Assembly (NCBI RefSeq): GCF_018449635.1
Contig: NZ_JAAVUV010000014.1
Coordinates: 124,001 to 188,000, forward strand
Origin: Caballeronia sp. dw_276
GTDB taxonomy: Bacteria > Pseudomonadota > Gammaproteobacteria > Burkholderiales > Burkholderiaceae
DNA: 64,000 nucleotides
Direction of reading: 5' to 3'
The notes under the pieces are model-generated. The model was given only the letters and a program-made list of their open reading frames with translations, had not been told where the DNA came from and ran no database searches. Made by a program: the position numbers and the translations under genes. Below, one piece after another: positions 15,895-26,128 of the stretch (its first letter is position 1; each line of letters starts with the position of its first letter).

Positions 15895-17520
15895 TTAGAT
15901 GCCCTTCAATGCAGCCTGCGCCCGCGCGATCAACGCCGATGTCGACGAGTCGTGCTTCGCGGGATCGGCCTTCGAACTGGTGATATCGGCTTCAACGACC
16001 TTGCCGAGAATCTTGCCCAGTTCCACGCCCCACTGATCGAACGAGTTGATGTCCCAGACCGCGCCCTGGACCAGCACCTTGTGTTCGTACAGCGCGATGA
16101 CAGCGCCGAGCGTTTCCGGCGTGAGCGCATCTAGGATGATCGTGGTGGTCGGACGGTTGCCCGGGAAGCTCAGATGGGTCGCGAGTTCTTCCTTGCCCGG
16201 TCCTGCAACCTTCTTCGCTTCTTCAAGCGTGCGTCCGAGCATCAGCGCTTCACTCTGCGCGAAGCAGTTCGCGAGCAGCTTTGCGTGATGATCGATGAGC
16301 GGATGCTCTGGCTTCAGCACCGCGATGAAGTCGACGGGAATCAGCGTCGGGCCCTGATGCAGCATCTGATAAAACGCGTGCTGACCGTTCGTGCCCGGTT
16401 CGCCCCAGATCACGGCGGCGGTCGGGTAATCGACCATGGTGCCGTCGAGCCGCGCCGACTTGCCGTTGCTTTCCATCTCGAGTTGCTGGAGATACGACGA
16501 GAGATACCGCATGGCTTGCGAATACGGCGCAACCATCACGCTTTGCGACTCGAAGAAATCGCGGTACCAGATGCCAATCATGCCCATCAGCACGGGCAGG
16601 TTGCGCTCGAACGGCGCGGTGCGGAAATGCTCGTCCATCGCATGCGCGCCCGCCAGCAGTTTCTCGAAGTTTTCCGGACCGACCGAGATCACGATCGACA
16701 AGCCGACAGTCGACCAGAGCGAATAACGGCCGCCGACCCAATCCCACATCTCGAAGACGTTTTCTTTCGCGATGCCGAACTTGACCACTTCCTCCGGATT
16801 CGCCGATACACCCACGAAGTGCTTAGACAACGCGTCTTCCGGGCAGCCGCTCTTCACGAACCATTCGCGCATGGAACGCGCGTTCGTCATGGTTTCGAGC
16901 GTGGTGAACGTCTTCGATACAACGATGGCCAGCGTCTCTTCGGCGTTGATGTCCTTGAGCACGTTGTAGATGTCGGCGCCATCGACGTTGGAGACAAAAT
17001 GCGTCTTGATCTCCGGCAGCGCGAGGTGCTGCAACGCATGCACGACCATCTTCGGGCCGAGATCCGATCCGCCAATGCCGATGTTCACCACATGGCGGAT
17101 GCGCTTGCCGGTGTAGCCGGTCCACGCGCCGTCGCGAACCTTGTTCGCGAACGCGGCCATCTTCGCTTTTTCGGCGCGGATTTCCTTCTGGAATGGCGAG
17201 TTGTCGTCGGTGGAACGCAGCGCCGTGTGCAGCACCGCGCGATGTTCCGTCACGTTGACGATATCGCCGGCGAACACCGCGTCGCGCTTCGCGGCGACAT
17301 TGGCTTGCTGCGCCAGTTCGACCAGCAACTTGAGCGTGGCTTCAGTGATGCGGTTCTTCGAGAAGTCGACGGAAATGCCGCCGCCATCGAAGGTCAGGCG
17401 CTCGGCACGTGATGGCTTGGTGTCGTTTTGCGGCGCGAACCAGTCGCGCAGGCGCTCGTCACGGATGGCATCGTAATGCGCCTGGAGCGCCGGCCAGGCA
17501 GGAAGCGAATTGAGCGTCAT
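15895..17520 (-). CDS. pgi: Glucose-6-phosphate isomerase
   Basis: 541 residues, the usual length for bacterial Pgi. Conserved blocks are NIGIGGSDLGPKMV (sugar-phosphate binding), VVSKTFTTLETMTNA, and GEPGTNGQHAFYQMLHQG, which includes the catalytic Glu and His. It interconverts glucose-6-phosphate and fructose-6-phosphate in the cytoplasm. Many Burkholderiaceae lack a complete Embden-Meyerhof pathway, so the enzyme mainly supplies gluconeogenesis and the Entner-Doudoroff cycle. It stands alone between a terminator and the next minus-strand gene. Confidence 0.97.
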   Translation of the reverse strand: MTLNSLPAWPALQAHYDAIRDERLRDWFAPQNDTKPSRAERLTFDGGGISVDFSKNRITEATLKLLVELAQQANVAAKRDAVFAGDIVNVTEHRAVLHTALRSTDDNSPFQKEIRAEKAKMAAFANKVRDGAWTGYTGKRIRHVVNIGIGGSDLGPKMVVHALQHLALPEIKTHFVSNVDGADIYNVLKDINAEETLAIVVSKTFTTLETMTNARSMREWFVKSGCPEDALSKHFVGVSANPEEVVKFGIAKENVFEMWDWVGGRYSLWSTVGLSIVISVGPENFEKLLAGAHAMDEHFRTAPFERNLPVLMGMIGIWYRDFFESQSVMVAPYSQAMRYLSSYLQQLEMESNGKSARLDGTMVDYPTAAVIWGEPGTNGQHAFYQMLHQGPTLIPVDFIAVLKPEHPLIDHHAKLLANCFAQSEALMLGRTLEEAKKVAGPGKEELATHLSFPGNRPTTTIILDALTPETLGAVIALYEHKVLVQGAVWDINSFDQWGVELGKILGKVVEADITSSKADPAKHDSSTSALIARAQAALKGI

Positions 17521-17680
17521 AACGGTCCGTTTGTCAGTGGGTGGCGGAAAGTGTTGATCATCGCGCGCGGCCGGATCGGGTTCACGTCGGTCGCCTCACG
17601 CGAAACAACAAGTATAGCCACGATGGATGAACGAATGCTTGCTTGAGCGTCACGGCGTGCTATCGGCCTGCCATGTTTAG

Positions 17681-19243
17681 TCACGAAGGGTAGAACAGGC
17701 GATTAAGGAGGCTACGAACCTTTGGCGCGAGTTCGCCCGCCGTCAGGCCCGCGGGTCCTTGCCCTTCGCCCGTGAGTGTCTCGGCGGCCAGTCCATGCAA
17801 ATAAACGCCTGCGAGCGCTGCCTCATACGCAGGCAAGCGCTGCGCGAGGAATGCGCCGATCAATCCACCCAGCACGTCGCCAGTGCCGCCAGTTGCCAGC
17901 GCGGCGTTGCCCGTCGGATTAACCGATACGCGCCCGTCCGGCGACGCCACGATCGTCCCCGTTCCCTTCAGTACGGCGACCGCCGCAAAACGCGCGGCCA
18001 ACTGGCGCGCCGCCGCGATCCGGTCGGCCTGGACCTTCTTCACATCGGAGCCCAAAAGCCGCGCCGCCTCCAGCGGATGAGGCGTCAGTACGCACGGATC
18101 GCCGCGCGTGCCGCGTTCGGCGACCTTGGCCGCCAGTTTTTCATCGGATGAAATCAGGTTCAGCGCGTCGGCATCGAAGAGTTTGGGGACATCGAGCGCA
18201 AGGACGTCGGCCAGCACCTTTTTCGCGCGCTCGCTTTGGCCCATGCCGCAACCCACCGCCAGCGCGTCCATCTTGTCGAGCGAAAACTGGTCGATGTGAT
18301 GCAGCATCAGTTCCGGATGCGGCGGATCGTAGGGCGGCGAATCCGTGCCGATGAACGCCACGTTGACTTTGCCGGCGCCGCCGTAGAGCGCCATGCGTGC
18401 GGCGAGGATGGGCGCGCCGCACATTCCAGTATCTCCGCCAATGACAGCCAGCGTGCCGAACGTGCCTTTGTTGGTCGCGAAGTCGCGCGGCGGAAGATGC
18501 GGGCCGAACAATGACGGTGCGTTCAGCACGACCGAGGGTTGCGCGGGCGCATCGACATCAAGATCCGCGATATAAACCTTGCCCGACAAATCGCGCCCGT
18601 CGCCGGTGAAATGCCCCGGTTTCCCGCCGATGAACGTGATCGTGTGTGTCGCGCGAACGGCTTGCGCCCGGCCGTCGTTGCTGCGGCTCACGGGCTCGCC
18701 GGTGTCGCTCGACAGGCCGCTCGCGATATCGAGCGCGAGCACGTTGCCGGATGCCCTCGAACGTTTCGATAAACGCGCCGCAATGTCCGCGAATACGCCT
18801 TCGAGCGGCCGTCCGAGCCCGATGCCGAACATGCCGTCGACAAGCCAGCCGAAGTCATCGAATGAAGGGGGAATGTCTGTTGTGATTTTCACGCCGGCCT
18901 GACGGGCTTCGTCGAGCGCCCAGCGGGCGTCGTCGGGCTTGACCTCGACGGGCATGCACACTTCGACATCAATGCCCGATTGTTTCAGGCGCGCCGCCAT
19001 CACCAGTGCATCACCGCCGTTGTTGCCGGGGCCCGCCGCGATCCACACCGGCCGCTGCGAGCCGCTGTCAACGACGAACTGCGCCGCTGCCGCGCCGGCG
19101 CGCGCCATCAGCGTGTTAGCGAGCAACGATGCCGCCGCACGATGTTCGAGCGCGCGGAGTTCGTCGAGCGTCAGGAGGGCGATCGCGCGACCGCACGGTT
19201 CAAAGTACGGCGAAGAAGGTGAATTGAAAGCGGAGTCAGTCAT
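17681..19243 (-). CDS. nnr: Bifunctional NAD(P)H-hydrate epimerase / ADP-dependent dehydratase
   Basis: 520 residues, a two-domain protein. The N-terminal YjeF_N epimerase domain (about 1-225) has GPGNNGGDALVMAARLKQ and FDDFGWLVDGMFGIGLGRPL. The C-terminal dehydratase (about 245-515) resembles ribokinases and has GDTGMCGAPILAARMALYGG, LTPHPLEAARLLG and the nucleotide-site motif GGTGDVLGGLIGAFLAQ. Together the domains repair hydrated NADH and NADPH, which form spontaneously and inhibit dehydrogenases. Size and domain order match the fused bacterial form. A 98-base gap separates it from the oxidoreductase gene upstream. Confidence 0.95.
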   Translation of the reverse strand: MTDSAFNSPSSPYFEPCGRAIALLTLDELRALEHRAAASLLANTLMARAGAAAAQFVVDSGSQRPVWIAAGPGNNGGDALVMAARLKQSGIDVEVCMPVEVKPDDARWALDEARQAGVKITTDIPPSFDDFGWLVDGMFGIGLGRPLEGVFADIAARLSKRSRASGNVLALDIASGLSSDTGEPVSRSNDGRAQAVRATHTITFIGGKPGHFTGDGRDLSGKVYIADLDVDAPAQPSVVLNAPSLFGPHLPPRDFATNKGTFGTLAVIGGDTGMCGAPILAARMALYGGAGKVNVAFIGTDSPPYDPPHPELMLHHIDQFSLDKMDALAVGCGMGQSERAKKVLADVLALDVPKLFDADALNLISSDEKLAAKVAERGTRGDPCVLTPHPLEAARLLGSDVKKVQADRIAAARQLAARFAAVAVLKGTGTIVASPDGRVSVNPTGNAALATGGTGDVLGGLIGAFLAQRLPAYEAALAGVYLHGLAAETLTGEGQGPAGLTAGELAPKVRSLLNRLFYPS

Positions 19244-19341
19244 GGCGGCAGCGTTGGATAAGTGCTCGGACCCGCCGCAATTATTGCGCCCAAATGGGCC
19301 GTCGGGGGCTTATGTCTTCTGTTCCACCTCGACGCCCGCTG

Positions 19342-20643
19342 CTAGAACCGGTCGAATCTCAACGCCCTGAGCGTTCGTTCGGGCACGTCGGGTTCTTCGT
19401 GGGAGATGAGTGCGGCGATCACTTTCGCGGCTCCGCAAGCGATACCCCAGCCTGCCGGGCCATGCCCCGTGTTGATGAATACCCGCCCGTTCGAGGTTGC
19501 GCTCACAACAGGCAGTCCATCCGGCGACACCAGCCGGACTCCGTCCCAGGCACGTGCCGCCGACACCTTCGCTGCGCCCGGAATCCAGTCGTGCGTTGCT
19601 TGCCCAAGCAGGGCGAGCGCCCGATGCGTGAGGCTCTCGCTCATCGGCTTGCTGGCTTTGGCGATACTCTGCAACACTGCGCCGCCGGTTACGCGCATGC
19701 GCTGATTGATCCGCGTCATCGCGATGCGTTTCACGGAATCGACGATTGTCAGGTGAGGTGCGCGTTCTTCGTAAGCGATCGGCGCGGTCAGCGTGTGCAG
19801 GCGCAGTGGATGCAAGGGCAGCGACATTCCCAGCGTGGCAAGCAGCGCCGGGGTTCCGGTGCCAGCGGCCACGACAATGGCATCCGCACCGATCAACTCA
19901 ACCTCGCGCGACTTGCTGCCTTTATCCTGAGCGCTGTAAAGCGGCGCCAGTTCCACAGCGGCGCGCTGCGACTCGGCGCGAATGGCGGTGACTTCGCGGC
20001 CCAGCCGGAACTGAACGCCGTCGTCCTCAAGCACTTGCTTGAGCAGCTTCGTGAACAACGGGCAATTGGCCGTGCGCGCGTCGGGCAGCAGCACGCCGCC
20101 AGCCAGCGGCGGATCTTCCGGTATGGACGGCTCCGCGGCAACGCACTCCTCGGCGCTGAGCATGCGGTGCGGCGTTTCGAAACTCTGCAGCAACTTGATT
20201 GCCGAATCCGCCAGTTCCAGGTCGCGCTCGTTCCGGAAGACGTGCAAGACGCCGGTGCGCTGTTCAAAGTCGAGCGGGAACTCGGCTTCGATCTCCGCGA
20301 TGACATCGTGGGAAACATCAACGAGCGGTCGCAAGGCGCCGTACTGGGTGGCGAACCGATGCGGATCGTGAAATTCCGTTAGCTTTTTGGCGAAATCACG
20401 CGTTTCCGAATCGAAGCCCGGTTTGAACACAACGCCGGTTTTTGCAGCACGGCGCGTCTGCATGAAGGTCGGCCCGAACCAGACGTCGAGCGGTGAGGGC
20501 AGGACGGCGCCGCCGTGACCATAGGTCGCGCCTTGGGCGACCGTGGCGTGGCGCTCGACCACGCAGACGCGGTGCCCGGCCGCACGCAACTGATACGCGG
20601 TGGCGATGCCGCCAATTCCGCCGCCGATGACAATGACATCCAT
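19342..20643 (-). CDS. FAD-dependent D-amino-acid dehydrogenase (DadA-like)
   Basis: 433 residues. The N-terminal FAD-binding motif DVIVIGGGIGGIATAYQLRA is followed by the ribose-binding acid in VVERH. The C terminus has FINTGHGPAGWGIACGAAKV, typical of the DadA branch of the DAO superfamily, as is VRLVSPDGLPVVSA. DadA enzymes oxidise D-amino acids to keto acids and pass electrons to the respiratory chain at the inner membrane. No alanine racemase or dadR gene is adjacent. It could alternatively act on another secondary amine. Confidence 0.85.
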   Translation of the reverse strand: MDVIVIGGGIGGIATAYQLRAAGHRVCVVERHATVAQGATYGHGGAVLPSPLDVWFGPTFMQTRRAAKTGVVFKPGFDSETRDFAKKLTEFHDPHRFATQYGALRPLVDVSHDVIAEIEAEFPLDFEQRTGVLHVFRNERDLELADSAIKLLQSFETPHRMLSAEECVAAEPSIPEDPPLAGGVLLPDARTANCPLFTKLLKQVLEDDGVQFRLGREVTAIRAESQRAAVELAPLYSAQDKGSKSREVELIGADAIVVAAGTGTPALLATLGMSLPLHPLRLHTLTAPIAYEERAPHLTIVDSVKRIAMTRINQRMRVTGGAVLQSIAKASKPMSESLTHRALALLGQATHDWIPGAAKVSAARAWDGVRLVSPDGLPVVSATSNGRVFINTGHGPAGWGIACGAAKVIAALISHEEPDVPERTLRALRFDRF

Positions 20644-21139
20644 GATTCGTTTTCGCCCGAAGGCGCAAGACCTTGACTGGTTCGCGAGCCGGTGCCCGCA
20701 AGAAGTGCAGGCGACGGGACCATCTGGCCCGGGTTATCGTCCGGGCCGCCCGGATTTCTCGCGGAAGAGGCGAGCCGGCGCATTGATACTGCTTTGGTAC
20801 ACAAGGGACCGGTGCGCCGGTTGGGGAAAGCGCGCCATGATAGCGCCAAACGCTCCTGGCCGGGACGCTGTGGGGCGCCCCAAAACGGCACGACGAGACT
20901 GTGAAGGGCGCGGGAGTCCAGGCTTGGCGAGGTTTGCGGCGTGGCGGGCGGGACTGGTCAAAAACTATCCCGTCTTTATTGAGAGATTGCCGCTCGTCGT
21001 TCAAACGTTTCACGCATGGCCGCGAGGCCGTTTTCGAGACACTTCCGGGTTATAATCGGGGTCTTCCCATCGCCAAATGCGGCAATCCCGCAAGCGGCTC
21101 CGACGTCTTTCGTCCCGACGTCTTCTCAGCACCGTGACA
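20644..21139. promoter_or_regulatory. Divergent intergenic region; -10 box TATAAT at 21051-21056 for purL
   Basis: 496 bases between dadA-like and purL. TATAAT at 21051-21056 is a perfect -10 reading toward purL, about 84 bases upstream of its start. No good -35 is seen. Short GC-driven ORFs cross the region, but none resembles a protein. I see no defined purine operator. Confidence 0.45.
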
Positions 21140-24100
21140 ATGGCAAACTTCTCGTGTTTCCCCGGCGCTTCGGCCCTTTCCGATTTCCGTCAAACCCGCC
21201 TGCTCGAAACACTGACGCGCATCGACCCGAATATTGTCGGCGTGCGCGGCCAGTTTTTGCATTTCGTGAACTCGGCCGAACCGCTCTCCGATGAAGACAG
21301 CAACCGCATCCACGCACTGATGCATTACGGCACGCCGTTCGATGCCGGCAGCGATCGCGGCGCGCACGAAAGCTTCATGGTCGTGCCGCGTTTTGGCACG
21401 GTATCGCCGTGGGCGAGCAAAGCGACCGACATTGCGCATCATTGCGGCTTGGCGCAGGTTCGCCGGATCGAGCGCGGTATCGAATACACGGTTCTGCTGA
21501 AAAGCGGCTTGCTCGGCACGGGCATTGGCGGCAAGAAGGCGTTGTCCGAACAGGCGCGCGCCGAAGTGGCTGCCGCGCTGCACGACCGCATGACCGAAAG
21601 CGTGGCGCCATCGCGTGACCATGCTTTGCATCTGTTCGATGAACTCCCGGCCCAGCCCTTGCAAGCCGTCGATATCCTCGGCCATGGCCGCAGCGCGCTG
21701 GAAACGGCAAATGCGGAACTGGGTCTCGCACTCGCCGACGATGAAATCGACTACCTGGTCGATTCGTTCAAGCAGTTGCAGCGCAATCCCACTGACGTCG
21801 AACTGATGATGTTCGCGCAGGCCAACAGCGAACATTGCCGTCACAAGATTTTCAACGGGCAGTGGACCATCGACGGCGAGCCGCAGGACATCTCGCTTTT
21901 CAACATGATCCGTAACACCGAGAAGCTGAATCACGCCGGCACGATCGTCGCGTATTCGGACAATTCGGCGATCATGGAAGGCGGCACGGCCGAGCGCTGG
22001 TTCCCGCGCGGATCGAACGAGCAATACGGGCGCCACACCGAACTCACGCATACGCTGATGAAGGTCGAAACGCATAATCATCCGACCGCCATTTCGCCGT
22101 TTGCGGGCGCTGCAACGGGCTCGGGCGGCGAGATCCGCGATGAAGGCGCGACCGGCCGCGGCGCGCGTCCGAAAGCCGGCCTGGCGGGTTTCACGGTTTC
22201 AAATCTCGATTTGCCCGATGCACGCCAGCCGTGGGAAAACGCCCGCGACAGCGCAGTGCCGGTGCCGCAGCGCAATCCGTCGGACAAGAATGAGCCCTAT
22301 GGCCGGCCGGAGCGCATTGCATCGCCGTTGCAGATCATGATCGATGGCCCCATCGGCGCGGCTGCGTTCAACAACGAATTCGGCCGGCCCAATCTGGGCG
22401 GTTATTTCCGCGCGTATGAGCAGAACGCAGCGGGGCGCGTGCGCGGTTATCACAAGCCAATCATGATCGCGGGCGGTATCGGCAATATCTCGGACCAGCA
22501 TACGCACAAGATGGATTTGCCGGCGGGATCGTTGCTGATCCAGATTGGTGGTCCGGGCATGCGGATCGGCATGGGCGGGGGCGCGGCCAGCTCGATGGCG
22601 ACCGGCGCGAACACCGCGCAACTCGACTTCGATTCCGTGCAGCGCGGCAATCCGGAAATCCAGCGGCGTGCGCAGGAAGTCATCAATGCGTGCTGGCAAC
22701 TGGGTGCCGAGAACCCGATTCTGAGCATCCACGATGTGGGCGCGGGTGGTTTATCGAATGCGTTCCCTGAACTGGTCGATGGCGCCGATAAAGGCGCGCG
22801 GTTCGAATTGCGTCGTGTACAACTGGAAGAATCCGGTTTGTCGCCGCGTGAAATCTGGTCGAACGAAGCGCAGGAACGATACGTCCTGGCAATCGCGCCG
22901 GAAAGCCTTCCCGCCTTCGAAGCCATTTGCACGCGCGAACGTTGCCCGGTGGCCGTGGTCGGCGTTGCGACTGAAGAGCGTCAACTGAAGCTTATCGATG
23001 AAGAAAAGAACGCCGATCAAGCGCTCGAACCCGTCGATATGCCCATGGAAGTCCTGCTCGGCAAGACGCCCAAGATGCATCGCGATGTAAAGCGCGAAGT
23101 GCTGGCGTTCGAACCCGTGGATGTCACCGGACTCGTGTTGTCGGAGATCGCGGTGAGCGTGCTGAAGCATCCCACGGTCGCCAGCAAATCGTTCTTGATC
23201 ACCATCGGCGACCGGTCGGTGGGCGGCACGACCGCGCGCGACCAGATGGTCGGCCCGTGGCAAGTGCCTGTTGCTGATTGCGCGATCACCACCATGGATT
23301 ACGCCGGTTTCCGTGGCGAAGCAATGACCATCGCCGAGCGCACGCCGCTCGCCGTGATCGACGCGCCCGCATCGGGCCGCATGGCCGTGGGCGAAGCCGT
23401 GACGAACATTGCTTCGGCGCCTATCGAGTCGTTGAACAAGCTGAAGCTCTCCGCTAACTGGATGGCCGCATGCGGCAGCCCCGGCGAAGATGCAGCGTTG
23501 TTCGATACCGTCAAAGCGATCGGCATGGAATTGTGCCCGGCGCTTGGAATCAGCATTCCGGTGGGCAAGGATTCGCTGTCGATGCGCACCAAGTGGCAGG
23601 ACGCGACGGGCGCGGCGAAGGAAGTCGTGTCGCCGGTGTCGCTGATCATCTCGGCGTTCGCGCCGGTCGAAGACGTACGCCGTCAGCTCACGCCGCAATT
23701 GCAGCGTGGCACGGACACGGTGCTGATATCCATCGACCTGGGTCGCGGCAAAAACCGTCTCGGCGGCAGCATCCTGGCGCAGGTCACGCAACAGATTGGC
23801 GACGCGGTTCCTGACGTCGATGACGCCGAGGACCTCAAGCGTTTCTTCAACGCCATTCAAGCGCTGAACGCTGCGGGCAAGTTGCTCGCGTATCACGATC
23901 GTTCCGATGGCGGCCTGTGGGCGACCGTCTGCGAAATGGCGTTTGCGGGGCACGTGGGTGTATCGCTGAACGTGGATATGCTGATCCTCGATCCCAACCA
24001 CGAATCCGATTATGGCGATGCCAAGGACTGGGCGAAGCAGACCAGTGGGCGTCGTGAGGACCGCACCATTCGCGCGTTGTTCTCCGAGGAACTGGGTGCC

Positions 24101-25198
24101 GTGATCCAGGTGCGTCTGGCCGATCGCGATGCTGTGCTTGCCGCGTTGCGCGAGCATGGGCTGTCGGCGTGTTCGGAAGTCATCGGCAAGCCGAATGATC
24201 GCGATGTCATCGAGATCTATCGTGATGCGAAGAAGGTCTACGATGCGCCGCGCCACGAATTGCAGCGCGCGTGGAGCGAGGTGAGCTGGCGCATTGCGCG
24301 GTTACGCGATAACCCCGCGTGTGCCGATGCCGAATACGACGCGTTGCTCGATGCCAACGATCCGGGCATCTCGCCGGTTCTGACGTTTGATCCGGCGCAG
24401 GATGTATCGGCGCCGTTCGTCGGCAAGGGCGCGCGTCCGCGTGTCGCGATCCTGCGCGAGCAGGGCGTGAACTCGCATCTGGAAACGGCATACGCGTTCG
24501 ATCGTTCGGGCTTCGATACCCACGACGTCCACATGAGCGATTTGCTGGAAGGCCGCGTGACGCTGGCCGACTTCGCGGGCGCGGTTGCCTGCGGCGGTTT
24601 CTCCTACGGCGACGTGCTGGGCGCAGGCGAAGGCTGGGCCAAGACGATCCGCTTCAATCCGCGTCTTGCAGATATGTTTGCCGAATTCTTCGGCCGGACC
24701 GACACGTTTGCGCTGGGTATCTGCAATGGTTGCCAGATGATGAGCAGCCTTGCATCGATGATCCCTGGCGCCGATGCATGGCCCAAGTTCACGCGCAACA
24801 AATCGGAGCAGTTCGAGGCGCGGTTTTCATCGGTTGAAGTGCAGAGTTCGCCGTCGATTTTCTTCGCCGGCATGGAAGGTTCGCGACTGCCGGTCGCTGT
24901 TGCACATGGTGAAGGCTTTGCGGATTTCTCGCAGCAGGGCGACAAGTCGAACGCTTTGGTCGCGATGCGTTTTGTCGATAACCAAGGCGCCGCGACCGAG
25001 CGTTATCCGTTCAATCCGAACGGATCGCCGGAGGGGATTACGTCTGTGACCACGCCCGATGGACGCTTTACGGTGCTGATGCCGCACATGGAACGTGTCC
25101 ACAGAAATGTGCAGATGAGCTGGACGCCGAACGACTGGACCGCCGATGCCAGCCCGTGGTTGCGCGTGTTCCAGAACGCGCGGCGCTGGGTGGGTTAA
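21140..25198 (+). CDS. purL: Phosphoribosylformylglycinamidine synthase (large single-chain form)
   Basis: 1352 residues from ATG at 21140. The frame is open 21 codons further upstream, but MANFSCFPGASALSDFRQ is the family start. The N-terminal linker domain is followed by two AIRS-like halves with EHCRHKIFNGQW, KVETHNHPTAISPFAGA and the ATP-binding glycine-rich IGGPGMRIGMGGGAASS. At the C terminus is a class I glutamine amidotransferase domain (VAILREQGVNSHLE, and the nucleophile Cys in GICNGCQMM). It converts FGAR to FGAM using glutamine and ATP in purine synthesis. A symmetric terminator follows. Confidence 0.98.
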   Translation: MANFSCFPGASALSDFRQTRLLETLTRIDPNIVGVRGQFLHFVNSAEPLSDEDSNRIHALMHYGTPFDAGSDRGAHESFMVVPRFGTVSPWASKATDIAHHCGLAQVRRIERGIEYTVLLKSGLLGTGIGGKKALSEQARAEVAAALHDRMTESVAPSRDHALHLFDELPAQPLQAVDILGHGRSALETANAELGLALADDEIDYLVDSFKQLQRNPTDVELMMFAQANSEHCRHKIFNGQWTIDGEPQDISLFNMIRNTEKLNHAGTIVAYSDNSAIMEGGTAERWFPRGSNEQYGRHTELTHTLMKVETHNHPTAISPFAGAATGSGGEIRDEGATGRGARPKAGLAGFTVSNLDLPDARQPWENARDSAVPVPQRNPSDKNEPYGRPERIASPLQIMIDGPIGAAAFNNEFGRPNLGGYFRAYEQNAAGRVRGYHKPIMIAGGIGNISDQHTHKMDLPAGSLLIQIGGPGMRIGMGGGAASSMATGANTAQLDFDSVQRGNPEIQRRAQEVINACWQLGAENPILSIHDVGAGGLSNAFPELVDGADKGARFELRRVQLEESGLSPREIWSNEAQERYVLAIAPESLPAFEAICTRERCPVAVVGVATEERQLKLIDEEKNADQALEPVDMPMEVLLGKTPKMHRDVKREVLAFEPVDVTGLVLSEIAVSVLKHPTVASKSFLITIGDRSVGGTTARDQMVGPWQVPVADCAITTMDYAGFRGEAMTIAERTPLAVIDAPASGRMAVGEAVTNIASAPIESLNKLKLSANWMAACGSPGEDAALFDTVKAIGMELCPALGISIPVGKDSLSMRTKWQDATGAAKEVVSPVSLIISAFAPVEDVRRQLTPQLQRGTDTVLISIDLGRGKNRLGGSILAQVTQQIGDAVPDVDDAEDLKRFFNAIQALNAAGKLLAYHDRSDGGLWATVCEMAFAGHVGVSLNVDMLILDPNHESDYGDAKDWAKQTSGRREDRTIRALFSEELGAVIQVRLADRDAVLAALREHGLSACSEVIGKPNDRDVIEIYRDAKKVYDAPRHELQRAWSEVSWRIARLRDNPACADAEYDALLDANDPGISPVLTFDPAQDVSAPFVGKGARPRVAILREQGVNSHLETAYAFDRSGFDTHDVHMSDLLEGRVTLADFAGAVACGGFSYGDVLGAGEGWAKTIRFNPRLADMFAEFFGRTDTFALGICNGCQMMSSLASMIPGADAWPKFTRNKSEQFEARFSSVEVQSSPSIFFAGMEGSRLPVAVAHGEGFADFSQQGDKSNALVAMRFVDNQGAATERYPFNPNGSPEGITSVTTPDGRFTVLMPHMERVHRNVQMSWTPNDWTADASPWLRVFQNARRWVG

Positions 25199-25204
25199 GC
25201 GCAC

Positions 25205-25238
25205 AAAAAAAGCCGCTCGAAATATCGAGCGGCTTTTT
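25205..25238. terminator. Bidirectional terminator between purL and the parvulin gene
   Basis: AAAAAGCCGCTCGA / TCGAGCGGCTTTTT arms around AATA, with A-run and T-run flanks, between two convergent stops. Confidence 0.95.
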
Positions 25239-25259
25239 CACTTCTGCACTAGAGCAAGA

Positions 25260-26042
25260 TCATTTGATCGTGGCCTTCTTGCGCAAATCCTCTTCGAACT
25301 TGGCCAGCTTCTCTTGCTGAATCTGCTGCGCAATCTGCGCTTTAACCTGCTCCAGCGGCGGCGGAGCGACATCACGAACGTCGTCCAACCGGATGATGTG
25401 CCAGCCGAATTGCGTCTTCACCGGTGTATCCGTCATTTCGCCCTTCTTTAGTTTTTCAGCCGCCGCGCCAAACTCCGGCACGTAAGCCTGCGGGCTGGAC
25501 CAATCAAGATCACCACCGTTCTTGCCGGATCCCGGGTCCTTCGAATACTGCTTCGCCAGATCTTCAAAGCTTGCGCCAGCCTTGATCTTCGCGATCAGGT
25601 CCTTGGCCTGCGCTTCATCCTCGACCAGGATGTGATGCAAGTGATATTCCTTGCCGCCGCCAGCTTGCTTGACCATCTCGTCGTAACGCGCCTTGATCTC
25701 GGCATCGGTCGGCGCATTCGCCTTCACGTAGTCCTCGATCAACGCCCGCAACACCACCGTCTGCTGGGCCACTGCGATCTGCGCCTTCACGTCAGGACGC
25801 GTGGCGATACCGCGTCGCGCCGCTTCCTGCATCAGGATCTCGCGATTGACCAGTTCCTGGCGCACGGCGGCCTGCAATTGCGGCGTGTCCTGCTGGCCTT
25901 GCTGAACGAGTTGCGCGACGAGGGCGTCGACGCGGGACTTCGGAATCGGCGTGCCGTTGACCACGGCAATGTTCTGAGCGAAAGCAGGTGCTGCCGCGAA
26001 CGCGGCCAGCAATACCCAAATACGGGGGTTTTTTAGAATCAT
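25260..26042 (-). CDS. Periplasmic parvulin-type peptidyl-prolyl isomerase
   Basis: 260 residues. A signal peptide at 1-22 (IWVLLAAFAAAPAFAQ) is followed by a SurA_N-like segment (NIAVVNGTPIPKSRVDALVA). A single parvulin domain spans about 130-230 (EYHLHHILVEDEAQAKDLI, GGDLDWSSPQAYVPEFGAA, QFGWHIIRLDDV). It would catalyse prolyl isomerisation and hold unfolded proteins in the periplasm. It is the last gene of a minus-strand block with bolA-like, yciB and msrB upstream. SD AGGAACC precedes the ATG. Confidence 0.93.
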   Translation of the reverse strand: MILKNPRIWVLLAAFAAAPAFAQNIAVVNGTPIPKSRVDALVAQLVQQGQQDTPQLQAAVRQELVNREILMQEAARRGIATRPDVKAQIAVAQQTVVLRALIEDYVKANAPTDAEIKARYDEMVKQAGGGKEYHLHHILVEDEAQAKDLIAKIKAGASFEDLAKQYSKDPGSGKNGGDLDWSSPQAYVPEFGAAAEKLKKGEMTDTPVKTQFGWHIIRLDDVRDVAPPPLEQVKAQIAQQIQQEKLAKFEEDLRKKATIK

Positions 26043-26128
26043 CGAGGGTTCCTGATCAGGACGAGGGCTGGAGTTTCTGGAATGAATTGACGGTGTCTCG
26101 AAACGTGAGTCCGTAGTAGCGCGCAGGC

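Noticed and set aside
22751..24256. 501-codon minus-strand ORF inside purL
   Set aside because: It lies wholly antisense to the conserved PurL frame, and its translation is low-complexity Arg/His-rich, as expected from a high-GC shadow.
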